From Maribacter sp. (GTDB lineage Bacteria; Bacteroidota; Bacteroidia; Flavobacteriales; Flavobacteriaceae): a stretch of 64,000 bases of DNA. Positions 28,436 to 37,219 of the stretch are shown here, piece after piece. Where the stretch lies: positions 1 to 64,000 of the forward strand of contig PDPR01000011.1 of NCBI GenBank assembly GCA_002749285.1, read 5' to 3'. The notes beneath the pieces were generated by a model, which worked only from the letters and a program-made list of their open reading frames with translations, searched no databases and was not told the DNA's origin. The stretch's first letter is position 1, and each line of letters begins with the position of its first letter. A program made the translations under genes and the position numbers.

Positions 28436-29980
28436 CTATCCCATGCGCTGCAACCAAGAACGCATATCAACCTCTTTATGGATAATGGCCTTAACCTCCG
28501 AAATGGCAACCCGATACTGTTCCATGGTATCGCGATGACGGATTGTCACGGTTTGATCTTCGAGTGATTGATGGTCTACTGTAATACAAAATGGAGTACC
28601 TACCGCATCCTGTCTTCTATAACGTCGACCGACAGCATCTTTTTCATCATAGATCACATTGAAATCCCACTTAAGGTCTTCAATGATCTTATGGGCCACA
28701 TCTGGAAGTCCGTCTTTTTTCACCAATGGTAAAACCGCCGCTTTGGTAGGTGCCAAGACCGCAGGTAATCTCAATACGGTTCGTGTAGTGTTGTTTTCAA
28801 GCACCTCTTCCTCTAAGGAATTCGAAAAGATGGCAAGGAACATACGATCTAGGCCGATGGAGGTCTCTACAACATAAGGCACATAACTCTCCTTTAGCTC
28901 GGGGTCAAAATACTGTAATTTTTTTCCGGAGAATTTCTCGTGCTGGCCCAGGTCGAAATCGGTTCGGGAATGTATTCCTTCCAGTTCCTTGAACCCAAAG
29001 GAAAACCTGAATTCGATATCAGCCGCGGCATCGGCATAATGGGCCAATTTCTCATGGTCATGAAAACGATAATTTTCCTCACCCATACCTAAGGACAAAT
29101 GCCATTTTAACCGATTTTCCTTCCACTTTTCATACCATTCCTTTTGGGTGCCGGGACGAATGAAAAATTGCATTTCCATTTGTTCGAACTCCCGCATTCT
29201 AAAGATGAACTGTCTGGCAACGATTTCATTACGAAATGCTTTCCCTGTCTGTGCAATCCCAAAAGGGATTTTCATACGACCGGTTTTCTGTACATTCAAA
29301 AAGTTGACGAAAATACCTTGGGCAGTCTCAGGCCGCAAATACAAGTCCATCGCATTTTCTGCGGAGGCACCCAGTTTAGTACCGAACATAAGGTTGAACT
29401 GCTTAACATCGGTCCAATTTTTGGAACCCGACATAGGGCATGCAATATCGAGTTCCTCGATAAGGCTTTTCACATCGGCCAGATCTTCGTTCTCCAATGA
29501 CCTACCCATTCTTTTAAGGATTGCATCTGCCTTTTCCTGATATTCCACTACCCTTTGGTTAGTGGCCAGGAATTGTTTTTTGTCGAAGGTATCCCCAAAT
29601 CGCTTAGAGGCCTTGGCTACTTCCTTCTCTATCTTTGCTTCGATCTTGGCAACATGATCCTCGATCAAGACATCGGCTCGATATCTTTTTTTGGAATCCT
29701 TATTATCTATCAAGGGGTCATTGAAGGCATCAACATGACCAGAAGCCTTCCATGTAGTGGGGTGCATGAATATAGCCGCATCGATCCCAACGATATTCTC
29801 ATTGAGGTTTATCATGGCTTTCCACCAATACTCCCTAATGTTCTTTTTGAGTTCCGCACCGTTTTGGGCATAATCGTAAACAGCACTTAATCCATCATAT
29901 ATCTCACTGGACTGGAATACATAACCATACTCCTTTGCATGTGAAATCACCTTTTTAAAATCGTCTTCTTGTTTTGCCAT
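28436..29980 (-). CDS. glyS: Glycine-tRNA ligase, homodimeric class II type
   Basis: A 514-residue cytoplasmic synthetase. It is the single-chain alpha2 type, not the alpha/beta type, as shown by PTTWKASGHVDAF, SGSKNWTDVKQFNLMFGTKL, YLRPETAQGIFVNF (motif 2 region) and IGLDRMFLAIFSNSL, followed by the anticodon-binding domain (LAPTKAAVLPLVKKDGLPD, VGRRYRRQDAVGTPFCITVD). Length is typical. The membrane coiled-coil gene on the same strand ends 36 bases upstream of its start. Confidence 0.97.
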   Translation of the reverse strand: MAKQEDDFKKVISHAKEYGYVFQSSEIYDGLSAVYDYAQNGAELKKNIREYWWKAMINLNENIVGIDAAIFMHPTTWKASGHVDAFNDPLIDNKDSKKRYRADVLIEDHVAKIEAKIEKEVAKASKRFGDTFDKKQFLATNQRVVEYQEKADAILKRMGRSLENEDLADVKSLIEELDIACPMSGSKNWTDVKQFNLMFGTKLGASAENAMDLYLRPETAQGIFVNFLNVQKTGRMKIPFGIAQTGKAFRNEIVARQFIFRMREFEQMEMQFFIRPGTQKEWYEKWKENRLKWHLSLGMGEENYRFHDHEKLAHYADAAADIEFRFSFGFKELEGIHSRTDFDLGQHEKFSGKKLQYFDPELKESYVPYVVETSIGLDRMFLAIFSNSLEEEVLENNTTRTVLRLPAVLAPTKAAVLPLVKKDGLPDVAHKIIEDLKWDFNVIYDEKDAVGRRYRRQDAVGTPFCITVDHQSLEDQTVTIRHRDTMEQYRVAISEVKAIIHKEVDMRSWLQRMG

Positions 29981-30016
29981 TTGGCAAAAATAGAATATTC
30001 CCCCAAAAGCTTGATG

Positions 30017-30916
30017 TTATTTTAAGTGAAATTCTGTAGAGTCTAGCAACCTTTCATCCTCAAAGACATTCAAAATGTAGTCTCCTTCTTTCAAAGAACC
30101 CTCTGGCATGGTAATGAAATCGCATATTTGAGTCTCTTCCCCCATGAAGACAAATTCTATCCTTTTACTGTAAACATTGCCATTTACACTAAGGGTATTT
30201 GCATTATCCTCAATCACGTCCATATCAGGCCCCAAGAATTGGAAGTACAATACTTTCTCCTTTCGGATCATGGTCGGATCGGCCATTATGGTAAGGCATC
30301 CCCGTAACTTCTTTATAGTAGAGGCCTTGTTGGTTCTAAGGGGCTTGCCGCCCCGTAACCTAAAACCGGCACCCTCTGCACCTTGGACCTTTAGATAACT
30401 TTTGGTTTTGAGCTCTTTGTTCAGTTCAAGTATTTTTTGACGTTGCAGGGCTTCGGCTTTGGCAATTGAACTACTGGCCTCCCTTAAAGCTTCCATCTGT
30501 ACCTTCGCCTCTTCATACTTGTCCGTAAGGAGCATATTATTGTAGCGCAAGAAATTATTCTTTAATTTTAGGCTATCGTTCTTAGCCTCAAGTCTACGTA
30601 GTTCCGACTTGAATTCCCTTAACTTGTCTATGGTAAAAGTGAGTCTTCCTACAGAATCCAGAAGTTGTTGGACCTCATATCGGGCACCTTGGATCTCTAT
30701 CTCATTAACTTCGTTCAATGCCGTTAACCTATCTACATCCGCTTTCATCAAGGTAAGATCCTTGATCATGATCTCTTTTTCCTTTTCCAAAAAACTAATT
30801 TCGTTCTGGGACTGGGCGTAACTGTAATAAAAAGCAATCAGTATACCTATGATTATGGCAACCAAAGCAGCAAGAACAATCTTATAATTGAATTTAGTAT
30901 CTTGTCCGTCCATCAA
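30017..30916 (-). CDS. Membrane-anchored coiled-coil protein (flavobacterial, function unknown)
   Basis: A 299-residue protein with a short cytoplasmic N-terminus, one transmembrane segment (about 13-33, VLAALVAIIIGILIAFYYS), a long coiled coil at about 40-170, and a beta-rich C-terminal domain at about 185-299 containing RKEKVLYFQFLGPDMDVIED and GDYILNVFEDERL. Similar proteins are sometimes annotated as chromosome-partitioning proteins in flavobacteria, but I see no ATPase or DNA-binding motif. It shares a 42-base divergent gap with comF and lies upstream of glyS on the same strand. Confidence 0.7.
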   Translation of the reverse strand: MMDGQDTKFNYKIVLAALVAIIIGILIAFYYSYAQSQNEISFLEKEKEIMIKDLTLMKADVDRLTALNEVNEIEIQGARYEVQQLLDSVGRLTFTIDKLREFKSELRRLEAKNDSLKLKNNFLRYNNMLLTDKYEEAKVQMEALREASSSIAKAEALQRQKILELNKELKTKSYLKVQGAEGAGFRLRGGKPLRTNKASTIKKLRGCLTIMADPTMIRKEKVLYFQFLGPDMDVIEDNANTLSVNGNVYSKRIEFVFMGEETQICDFITMPEGSLKEGDYILNVFEDERLLDSTEFHLK

Positions 30917-30958
30917 TATAAAGTCAGCTTTATGTAGGTTATCTAATATTTAAGAATC

Positions 30959-31666
30959 ATGCGTTCCAAGTTTCCAAAGATACTAAATGATATCAACTCG
31001 ATCTTGCTGCCTAGAGTGTGTTTTGGATGTAATACACGTTTAAACAGAGGAGAGTACCACTTATGTACCGTTTGTCGGGATCATTTACCTCTCACCGAAT
31101 ATACCTTTAACGTTGAAAATGCGGTTGACCGTATCTTTTATGGTAGAATTAATATAAAAAAAGCGAATTCCTTCCTTTTTTTCATTGAAAATGGTATCGT
31201 AAAAAACCTCGTTCATCATTTAAAATACAAGAACCAAGAACAGATAGGGACTTTTTTAGGGGATTGGCATGGTCAGGTCATTGCCGGGAACAATTACTTG
31301 GACAAGATAGATTTTGTAGTACCTGTTCCACTACACCGAAAGAAGTTAAGGAAAAGGGGGTATAACCAGGTCTCGGCTTTTGGAAGGCGATTGGCCTACC
31401 ACTTGAATGCCGAATTTCTAGAAAATGCACTGACAAAGACCGCCAACACAAAAACACAGACAAAAAAAAGTAGAATTTCCCGTTGGCAGAACAATCAGGC
31501 CCTTTATACCATAGACAGCCCCGGATTGTTGAAAAACAAGAACATCCTATTGGTCGACGATGTAATCACCACAGGTGCTACCATGGAGATATGTGCCAAG
31601 GCCCTGGCCGAAATCCAAGGTGTTACAATATACATTACCAGTATGGCCGTGGTCCCTTTGGTATAG
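30959..31666 (+). CDS. comF: ComF-family phosphoribosyltransferase-like protein
   Basis: A 235-residue ComF protein linked to DNA uptake in competent bacteria and otherwise of unknown reaction. An N-terminal zinc ribbon (C21, C24, C36, C39: CFGC and CTVC) is followed by a PRTase domain with VVPVPLHRKKLRKRGYNQV and the PRPP loop VDDVITTGAT at 199-208. Complete by length. It is divergent from the coiled-coil gene and 81 bases ahead of a lipoprotein gene. Confidence 0.93.
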   Translation: MRSKFPKILNDINSILLPRVCFGCNTRLNRGEYHLCTVCRDHLPLTEYTFNVENAVDRIFYGRINIKKANSFLFFIENGIVKNLVHHLKYKNQEQIGTFLGDWHGQVIAGNNYLDKIDFVVPVPLHRKKLRKRGYNQVSAFGRRLAYHLNAEFLENALTKTANTKTQTKKSRISRWQNNQALYTIDSPGLLKNKNILLVDDVITTGATMEICAKALAEIQGVTIYITSMAVVPLV

Positions 31667-31747
31667 TTGCGAACAAGATAAGGTTTGTTAATTCTTGAAG
31701 ACAATTTCCAAATTATGTGTTACTTTGCCAAATAGATTACAAAATAG

Positions 31748-33364
31748 ATGTTCAAACGGATATTCGTATATATTTTTATCTTCTTTATAGCCACCGCACT
31801 GATGCAATGTGCAAGACGTGGAAGACCTACTGGAGGCCCAAAGGATATTGCCCCGCCAGTCTTGTTGAAATCCGAACCCGATAATATGTCGACTGATTTC
31901 AAAGCGACTAGGATACGACTGTATTTTGACGAATTGGTAAAATTAGAGGATATTCAGGAACAACTTATTGTCTCACCACCACTGAAATATCCCCCGATAA
32001 TAACACCACAGGGAGGAGCCAACAGGTTTGTTGAGATCACCTTAAAGGATACTCTTAAGGAGAATACCACATATACCTTGAACTTTGGACAGAGTATCGT
32101 AGACAATAATGAAGGGAACCCCAATAGTTTCCTTACCTATGTTTTCTCCACTGGAAGCTATATTGACTCTTTGGAGATAAAAGGGGCCATTAAGGATGCC
32201 TTCAACCGAAAAGCCGATGAATTTGTTAGTGTAATGCTCTATGAGATCGATACGTCCTATACCGATTCGACCATTTACAAAAAGCCTCCAAATTATATCA
32301 CCAACACGCTGGATAGTGCGGTCATATTTACATTAAGGAACATCAAGGCAGGGAAATATGCCCTGTTCGCATTAAAAGATGAGAACAAAAACCATATGTT
32401 CGACCAGAATCTGGATAAGATAGGGTTTATCGAAGATACCGTATCGATACCTACCGATTCAACTTTTCTTTTAACCTTGTTCAAGGAAACCCTTGATTAC
32501 AAAACATCCGTCCCTAGCCTTGTGGCAAGCAATAGGATCGTTTTTGGTTATTATGGCGATGGAAAGGATATTGAAATATCACCATTAACAGTATTGCCCG
32601 ATTCTATCAAGACCACTGTTACCAAAGAACATGAAAAGGATACCCTTAATTTTTGGTTTACCCCCTTTGAAATGGACTCCTTGATCTTTACAATAGAAAA
32701 TAAAGCCCTAAAGGCCATTGATACTTTCACGGTAAAAAAACGGAAAGTAGGTTTCGATACGTTACAACTGAAGCCCAATATTAGCGGTAGTTTGGATTTC
32801 AACACCCCATTCAGCATACAGGCCAACACTCCCTTGGTCGCTATCGACACCTCCAAGATGGGTTTTATGGACAAAGATTCCCTCAGTGTTGGCTTCACGG
32901 CAACCTTGGACAGTTTAAACAGCAAAGTGGATTTTGACTTTGAAAGGAAACCTGAAGAAAATTACGAACTACAACTAATGCCCGGGGCTATCACTGACTT
33001 CTTTGGAATACAGAACGATAGTATGTACATACGGCTAGCGACCAAGAGTTATGCCGATTTCGGCAACCTAAGTATGAATATCAAGGCCAAACCAGGGGAT
33101 TGCCCAATGATAATACAACTAACCTCGGAAAAGGGCGAAGTAATACAAGAATTATATGCAGAGGAACCTAAACGGGTTGAATTCAAACATATAAAACCTG
33201 CCAATTATTTGGTGCGTATTGTTCTTGACCTGAATAAGAACGGCAAATGGGACCCTGGAAATTATCTTGAAAAATTGCAGCCCGAAAAGGTGGTCTATTA
33301 CCCAGATGCCATCGAAGTGCGGGCCAACTGGGAACTGGAACAGTCCTTTACGATCTTAGATTAA
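31748..33364 (+). CDS. Ig-like (SbsA-type) domain lipoprotein, conserved in Bacteroidota
   Basis: A 538-residue exported lipoprotein with lipobox ALMQC (C21), then RRGRPTGGPKDIAPPVLLKS, a hallmark opening of these proteins. A bacterial Ig-like (SbsA) domain follows at about 40-140 (TRIRLYFDELVKLEDIQEQL, ENTTYTLNFGQSIVDNNEGN), and the rest is repeated beta-sandwich material ending in a DLNKNGKWDPGNYLEKLQPE segment resembling a prealbumin-like domain. The function is unknown, perhaps envelope-structural. Its 3' end overlaps the convergent nitrilase gene by 17 bases. Confidence 0.82.
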   Translation: MFKRIFVYIFIFFIATALMQCARRGRPTGGPKDIAPPVLLKSEPDNMSTDFKATRIRLYFDELVKLEDIQEQLIVSPPLKYPPIITPQGGANRFVEITLKDTLKENTTYTLNFGQSIVDNNEGNPNSFLTYVFSTGSYIDSLEIKGAIKDAFNRKADEFVSVMLYEIDTSYTDSTIYKKPPNYITNTLDSAVIFTLRNIKAGKYALFALKDENKNHMFDQNLDKIGFIEDTVSIPTDSTFLLTLFKETLDYKTSVPSLVASNRIVFGYYGDGKDIEISPLTVLPDSIKTTVTKEHEKDTLNFWFTPFEMDSLIFTIENKALKAIDTFTVKKRKVGFDTLQLKPNISGSLDFNTPFSIQANTPLVAIDTSKMGFMDKDSLSVGFTATLDSLNSKVDFDFERKPEENYELQLMPGAITDFFGIQNDSMYIRLATKSYADFGNLSMNIKAKPGDCPMIIQLTSEKGEVIQELYAEEPKRVEFKHIKPANYLVRIVLDLNKNGKWDPGNYLEKLQPEKVVYYPDAIEVRANWELEQSFTILD

Positions 33365-34127
33365 AACCATCACGATCTTCAAGGAATTTGAATCTGTTCC
33401 TTGTGGTTTCAATATGTTCCTTTTTCAATGTTGTATAAACAATCGTTTCCTCTTCGGTAAACACCAACAGTTCCCCAAGACTATCATAAACTGCCGAATG
33501 TCCCGGGTATTCATAGCCCGAATGGTCTTTGCCACAACGGTTTACCCCGATACAATATGACATGTTCTCAATGGCACGGGCCTTAAGAAGGGTGTCCCAA
33601 GCCACAATTCGTAGTTTAGGCCAATTGGCCACATAGATCAAAATATCATAGTCCTGGGTGTTCCTGGCCCATACCGGAAATCGTAGGTCATAACAGATCA
33701 TAGGGTTGATCCTAAAACCTTTGTAATCAATGACCAATTGCCTGTTACCTGATTCATACACCTTATCTTCCCCTGCCAAGGTAAAGGTATGGCGTTTGTC
33801 ATAGAGGTAAACCTTGCCACCGTCTTCCACAAAGAACAATCGGTTAAAATACTGTCCATTCTCCAAAAACGGAATACTACCTACTATCGCGGTATTGTAT
33901 TTTTTAGCTTCCAATAGCATCCAATCCAAAGTTTTCCGACTTTCCGCACTATTTATATTTCCAGGTGTCATGGTAAAACCGGAAATGAACATTTCGGGCA
34001 ACACTACCAAATCGATATGCTGTGGAAGCAAGGTGAACTTTTTACCGAGGTTCTCCCGGTTCTGGACAGGATCCTCCCAAACCAAACCGGTCTGTACCAA
34101 GGCTACGTGCAATTCATTATTTTTCAT
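33348..34127 (-). CDS. Nitrilase-superfamily omega-amidase (YafV-like)
   Basis: A 259-residue cytoplasmic amidohydrolase. The Glu-Lys-Cys triad is complete: E45 (VVLPEMFISGF), K111 (YLYDKRHTF) and C145 (NPMICYDLRFPVW). The EMF and CYDLRFP motifs favour the omega-amidase/YafV branch, which removes damaged alpha-ketoglutaramate and related amides. It lies three bases after the NUDIX gene on the same strand, a housecleaning pair. Substrate is inferred from family only. Confidence 0.92.
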   Translation of the reverse strand: MKNNELHVALVQTGLVWEDPVQNRENLGKKFTLLPQHIDLVVLPEMFISGFTMTPGNINSAESRKTLDWMLLEAKKYNTAIVGSIPFLENGQYFNRLFFVEDGGKVYLYDKRHTFTLAGEDKVYESGNRQLVIDYKGFRINPMICYDLRFPVWARNTQDYDILIYVANWPKLRIVAWDTLLKARAIENMSYCIGVNRCGKDHSGYEYPGHSAVYDSLGELLVFTEEETIVYTTLKKEHIETTRNRFKFLEDRDGFNLRS

Positions 34128-34130
34128 AGA

Positions 34131-34754
34131 TCAATCAAAATATACATTAATATCCTTATTGGTCACCATGGTGTAAAGTTGTTTTACCTGAGATTCCAAG
34201 ATGCGGTCCCTGGATAGTTCGGGCAGCTCCCCTATCTTAAAGAATGCTGCACCATCCATATCGAAACCATGCGCCAACTTCCCTCCCCCCAACCGACATA
34301 AGAACACTAACTTATAAATATAAAATGGTTGTGGCGGATGCGGGTGCATGCGTTTATCGTAAACTGCCAACAAACGTTCCACGGAACATTGCAGCCCTGT
34401 CTCTTCCTCGATTTCCTTGACAACGACCTCGGATGGGGTATAACCGATATCGGCCCAACCTCCTGGAAGGGTCCATTTACCATCTACCTGCTCCTTGGCC
34501 ATTAATATCCCTCCGGCATCATTCAGGACAAAACCCCTGACATCTACCTTTACGGTAGGATAATCCTTTTCAGGCATGAAAAAATCATCTAGTACGCTAA
34601 GAGGCTGCCGGGAAACATGGCTTAAAAGTTTTAGGCTTATTTCACGGAGTTCTTTATAATTTTCCTTGCTATACCCATCTTTGGCATATACCAGACCGGT
34701 GTCTGCCAAGGCTTTTATCCTTTTTATCAACTCAAGATCTTGATTTTTTTCCAT
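34131..34754 (-). CDS. NUDIX hydrolase with N-terminal extension domain
   Basis: A 207-residue protein. Residues 1-60 form the helical NUDIX-associated N-terminal domain (LELIKRIKALADTGLVYAKD), and about 65-200 form the NUDIX fold. The NUDIX box is at 98-121, GGWADIGYTPSEVV then VKEIEEETGL; the usual arginine of REUxEE is lysine (K113), while the metal-binding glutamates are kept. It probably cleaves nucleoside-diphosphate-linked compounds; the substrate is not predictable. Probably an operon with the omega-amidase. Confidence 0.9.
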   Translation of the reverse strand: MEKNQDLELIKRIKALADTGLVYAKDGYSKENYKELREISLKLLSHVSRQPLSVLDDFFMPEKDYPTVKVDVRGFVLNDAGGILMAKEQVDGKWTLPGGWADIGYTPSEVVVKEIEEETGLQCSVERLLAVYDKRMHPHPPQPFYIYKLVFLCRLGGGKLAHGFDMDGAAFFKIGELPELSRDRILESQVKQLYTMVTNKDINVYFD

Positions 34755-35144
34755 AGACCAATATTACTCATTTTCCGACAATTGGATAGGTAAGGGCTAC
34801 CCGATATCCGTATGGCCAAAAACCCGTAGGCATCCTCAATGATATACCCACATTATCCGCCAACAATAGACGACTCCTTCCCTTATCGGTGGAAACCTTA
34901 TAAACAAAGCTTCCCATAGGCTTGTGGACAAAAGGGGCGGACACCCTCAAAAATGTAGTAACGTACCCTAAAAACAAGCGTTTTTAAAATGCACAATGAA
35001 TGGTCGGAATACTATAAAACAATATCCCTTGCGTATGGTAGACCTATATCGGAACATTTATTTTTTTTACCGATCCTTATCGATCCAAGCCATTATTGAT
35101 CATAAAATCGTAGTATTGTAAGGATTTCAATAAAAAATGAAAAA
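34755..35144. other. Intergenic region, no recognised gene
   Basis: This 390-base divergent gap has a 69-codon minus-strand frame (34768-34977, with GISLRMPTGFWPYGYRVALT) that lacks a recognisable family or ribosome-binding site. I see no hairpin or RNA gene. Confidence 0.35.
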
Positions 35145-35750
35145 ATGAAAAAGACCTTTTTACCCATCATAGCATTGGTCCTTGTTGCTTTTGTAACCAC
35201 TACTTCAGGAATCACCGAAGAGGATCGCGACATGGCCGTTACAGAGTTGACAAGAACCCAAGATTATTTAACAAATACGCTTGAAGGCCTTACCGGAACA
35301 CAACTCGAGTACAAACCCAGTCCTGAATCCTGGTCGATTGCCGAATGCGTGGAACATTTGTCGATTTCGGAACAAATACTTGGGGGAATGTTGAGGGAAG
35401 CGCTGAAAACCCCAGCCGACCCTTCAAAGAGGGACTCTGTTAAATTAAGTGATGAGGATCTATTGATTATGATAACCGACAGGGGGAAAAAATCAAAAAC
35501 CAACGAAGCCTTTGGGCCCACAGGTAGGTTCGGCTCCCATACGGAAACCCTAAAAACCTTTTTACAAAAACGGAAAGAACATATCGAATATGTGAAAACC
35601 ACCAATGACGATCTAAGGAACCATTATGTCCAATTACCTTTTGCTACCATTGATGGGCTTCAGGCCCTGCTATTCATAAGTGGGCATACAGAACGGCATA
35701 TACTGCAAATGGAAGAGATTATGGCACATGAAAACTTCCCGATACAGTAA
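35145..35750 (+). CDS. Exported DinB-family protein
   Basis: A 201-residue protein with a signal peptide (MKKTFLPIIALVLVAFVTTT) followed by a DinB/YfiT four-helix bundle. The metal-binding histidines are visible in WSIAECVEHLSISEQ and SGHTERHILQMEEIM. DinB-fold proteins include metal-dependent thiol transferases and damage-induced proteins; the export signal is somewhat unusual for the fold but common in Bacteroidota. No partner gene nearby. An overlapping out-of-frame ATG lies just upstream, so 35145 is the clear start. Confidence 0.85.
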   Translation: MKKTFLPIIALVLVAFVTTTSGITEEDRDMAVTELTRTQDYLTNTLEGLTGTQLEYKPSPESWSIAECVEHLSISEQILGGMLREALKTPADPSKRDSVKLSDEDLLIMITDRGKKSKTNEAFGPTGRFGSHTETLKTFLQKRKEHIEYVKTTNDDLRNHYVQLPFATIDGLQALLFISGHTERHILQMEEIMAHENFPIQ

Positions 35751-35807
35751 ACCTAATCCCTATCCAAAATAGGGGTGAAACCCATATTCAGTAATATTAT
35801 CCGGGAT

Positions 35808-37178
35808 TTATCGAATTCCCGGTGAAAAATTTTCCGGTGCATTTTGAGGTTGGTCCGTGGTGCCCGAAGCTCCTGTATCATTGAAAACGATCCATTCGTC
35901 GAATGTATAGACGGGATTTGCCTGGGTAATGTTCGGCTTTCTTAGTGCCCTCCCATCCTCAAATTCATGATCGGTACCAGAGCCATCCTCCCCTATGGTT
36001 CCAAAAGTATCAATTACAGTTCCGAAAGGATCCACCAACTGCAGATTATCATCCCCATTGGAATCTGCCGGACTGTTGGTACCCACCCCAAAATCAGGTT
36101 CAAAGCCATAAACGGCATTAAATTCGGAAATATTGGGCGAAATAAGAAATGTACTTCCAGAACCTATTTCGTGCCCTGACAAATCAATTTTTGAGCTAAT
36201 CTCCGTATTGCCATTGGTGAACCGGTTCAAAGACCAACCATTCAAGGACAGCACTTCTGTACCGGCATTGTAAAGTTCCACAAAACGGGCCCCGGAATTA
36301 TTATTGGGGTCGGCCAATTCTGAAATGAATATTGAATTTGAAGTGAATTCATCGATCAATTCCGCACATCGTTCTTTCTGTAAATCGATATCATATAAAT
36401 CCCGTATTGCCAGCTTATACCCATTATTACCTTTCAAAAGCACTCCTACGACCGAGCCTCTCCCTTCGGGCAGCACAGTCGATCGGAAATTGGAATATCC
36501 ACTGTTCAACAATATAATCCCATTGCCATTACAATCAATGAGGGTTCGTTCCGTCTCTTCCTTTAGTTCCGCAAAAGGAAGCCCCAGTTCATTTTCGACA
36601 ATCTCAACATCATCCAATTGGACAAGGGTGTTGACCATACGTTCTTCCAAGAGGTGTATACTTGATTGGACAGGGGCAATCGACCGCAGACCATCACATG
36701 AAATAAATAGGTGCTGGGAAACAACATTGGCCGGCAACCTGCCTACATATAAATTCCCAAATGAGGTAAAGACCCCTCCCAGCTTATAAACCCCTTGTTT
36801 TTTCCCTAAATAGAGTCCTTTCAATTTTATGGAAATCTTACTGCCCACAGGATAGAACAAATGGGAATCCCTAATATCGAAATCCAATTGAAATCCTCCT
36901 TCCGGGCGTTCCGACCCATCCTGAAAATGAAGCGAACCAAAAAAATTACCCTCCCTATCCGATGAAATGACATAGCCCTCAATAATCAAATCATCCTGAA
37001 TCTGTATCGTCTCACCAACATATAGTGCCTTGACCTCCGCATAGGAAACAATATTCCCCGATTCTGTGGTACAGGGTTTCCTTGGTGCGTCAAAACTTCG
37101 ATCCTTGACACAACCAAAAGACATCACCACAACTAGGATAGTGACCCATATTCTTGATTTCGGGATTACTAATGTCAT
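35808..37178 (-). CDS. DUF5689 lipoprotein with C-terminal lamin-tail domain
   Basis: A 456-residue exported lipoprotein, lipobox SFGC (C23). Residues about 40-275 match DUF5689, a tandem OB-like domain (LIIEGYVISSDREGNFFGSL, GSKISIKLKGLYLGKKQG). Residues about 285-400 match a lamin-tail domain (IFISELADPNNNSGARFVEL, YNAGTEVLSLNGWSLNRF). Such tails are often found with secreted nucleases and phosphatases. It starts 41 bases after a TonB receptor gene on the same strand, and a secreted nuclease diverges from that receptor. Binding of nucleic acid or glycans at the surface is inferred only. Confidence 0.85.
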   Translation of the reverse strand: MTLVIPKSRIWVTILVVVMSFGCVKDRSFDAPRKPCTTESGNIVSYAEVKALYVGETIQIQDDLIIEGYVISSDREGNFFGSLHFQDGSERPEGGFQLDFDIRDSHLFYPVGSKISIKLKGLYLGKKQGVYKLGGVFTSFGNLYVGRLPANVVSQHLFISCDGLRSIAPVQSSIHLLEERMVNTLVQLDDVEIVENELGLPFAELKEETERTLIDCNGNGIILLNSGYSNFRSTVLPEGRGSVVGVLLKGNNGYKLAIRDLYDIDLQKERCAELIDEFTSNSIFISELADPNNNSGARFVELYNAGTEVLSLNGWSLNRFTNGNTEISSKIDLSGHEIGSGSTFLISPNISEFNAVYGFEPDFGVGTNSPADSNGDDNLQLVDPFGTVIDTFGTIGEDGSGTDHEFEDGRALRKPNITQANPVYTFDEWIVFNDTGASGTTDQPQNAPENFSPGIR

Positions 37179-37219
37179 ATCTCAATTTATTTAGACAACC
37201 GAATAGGGTTATAAGACCC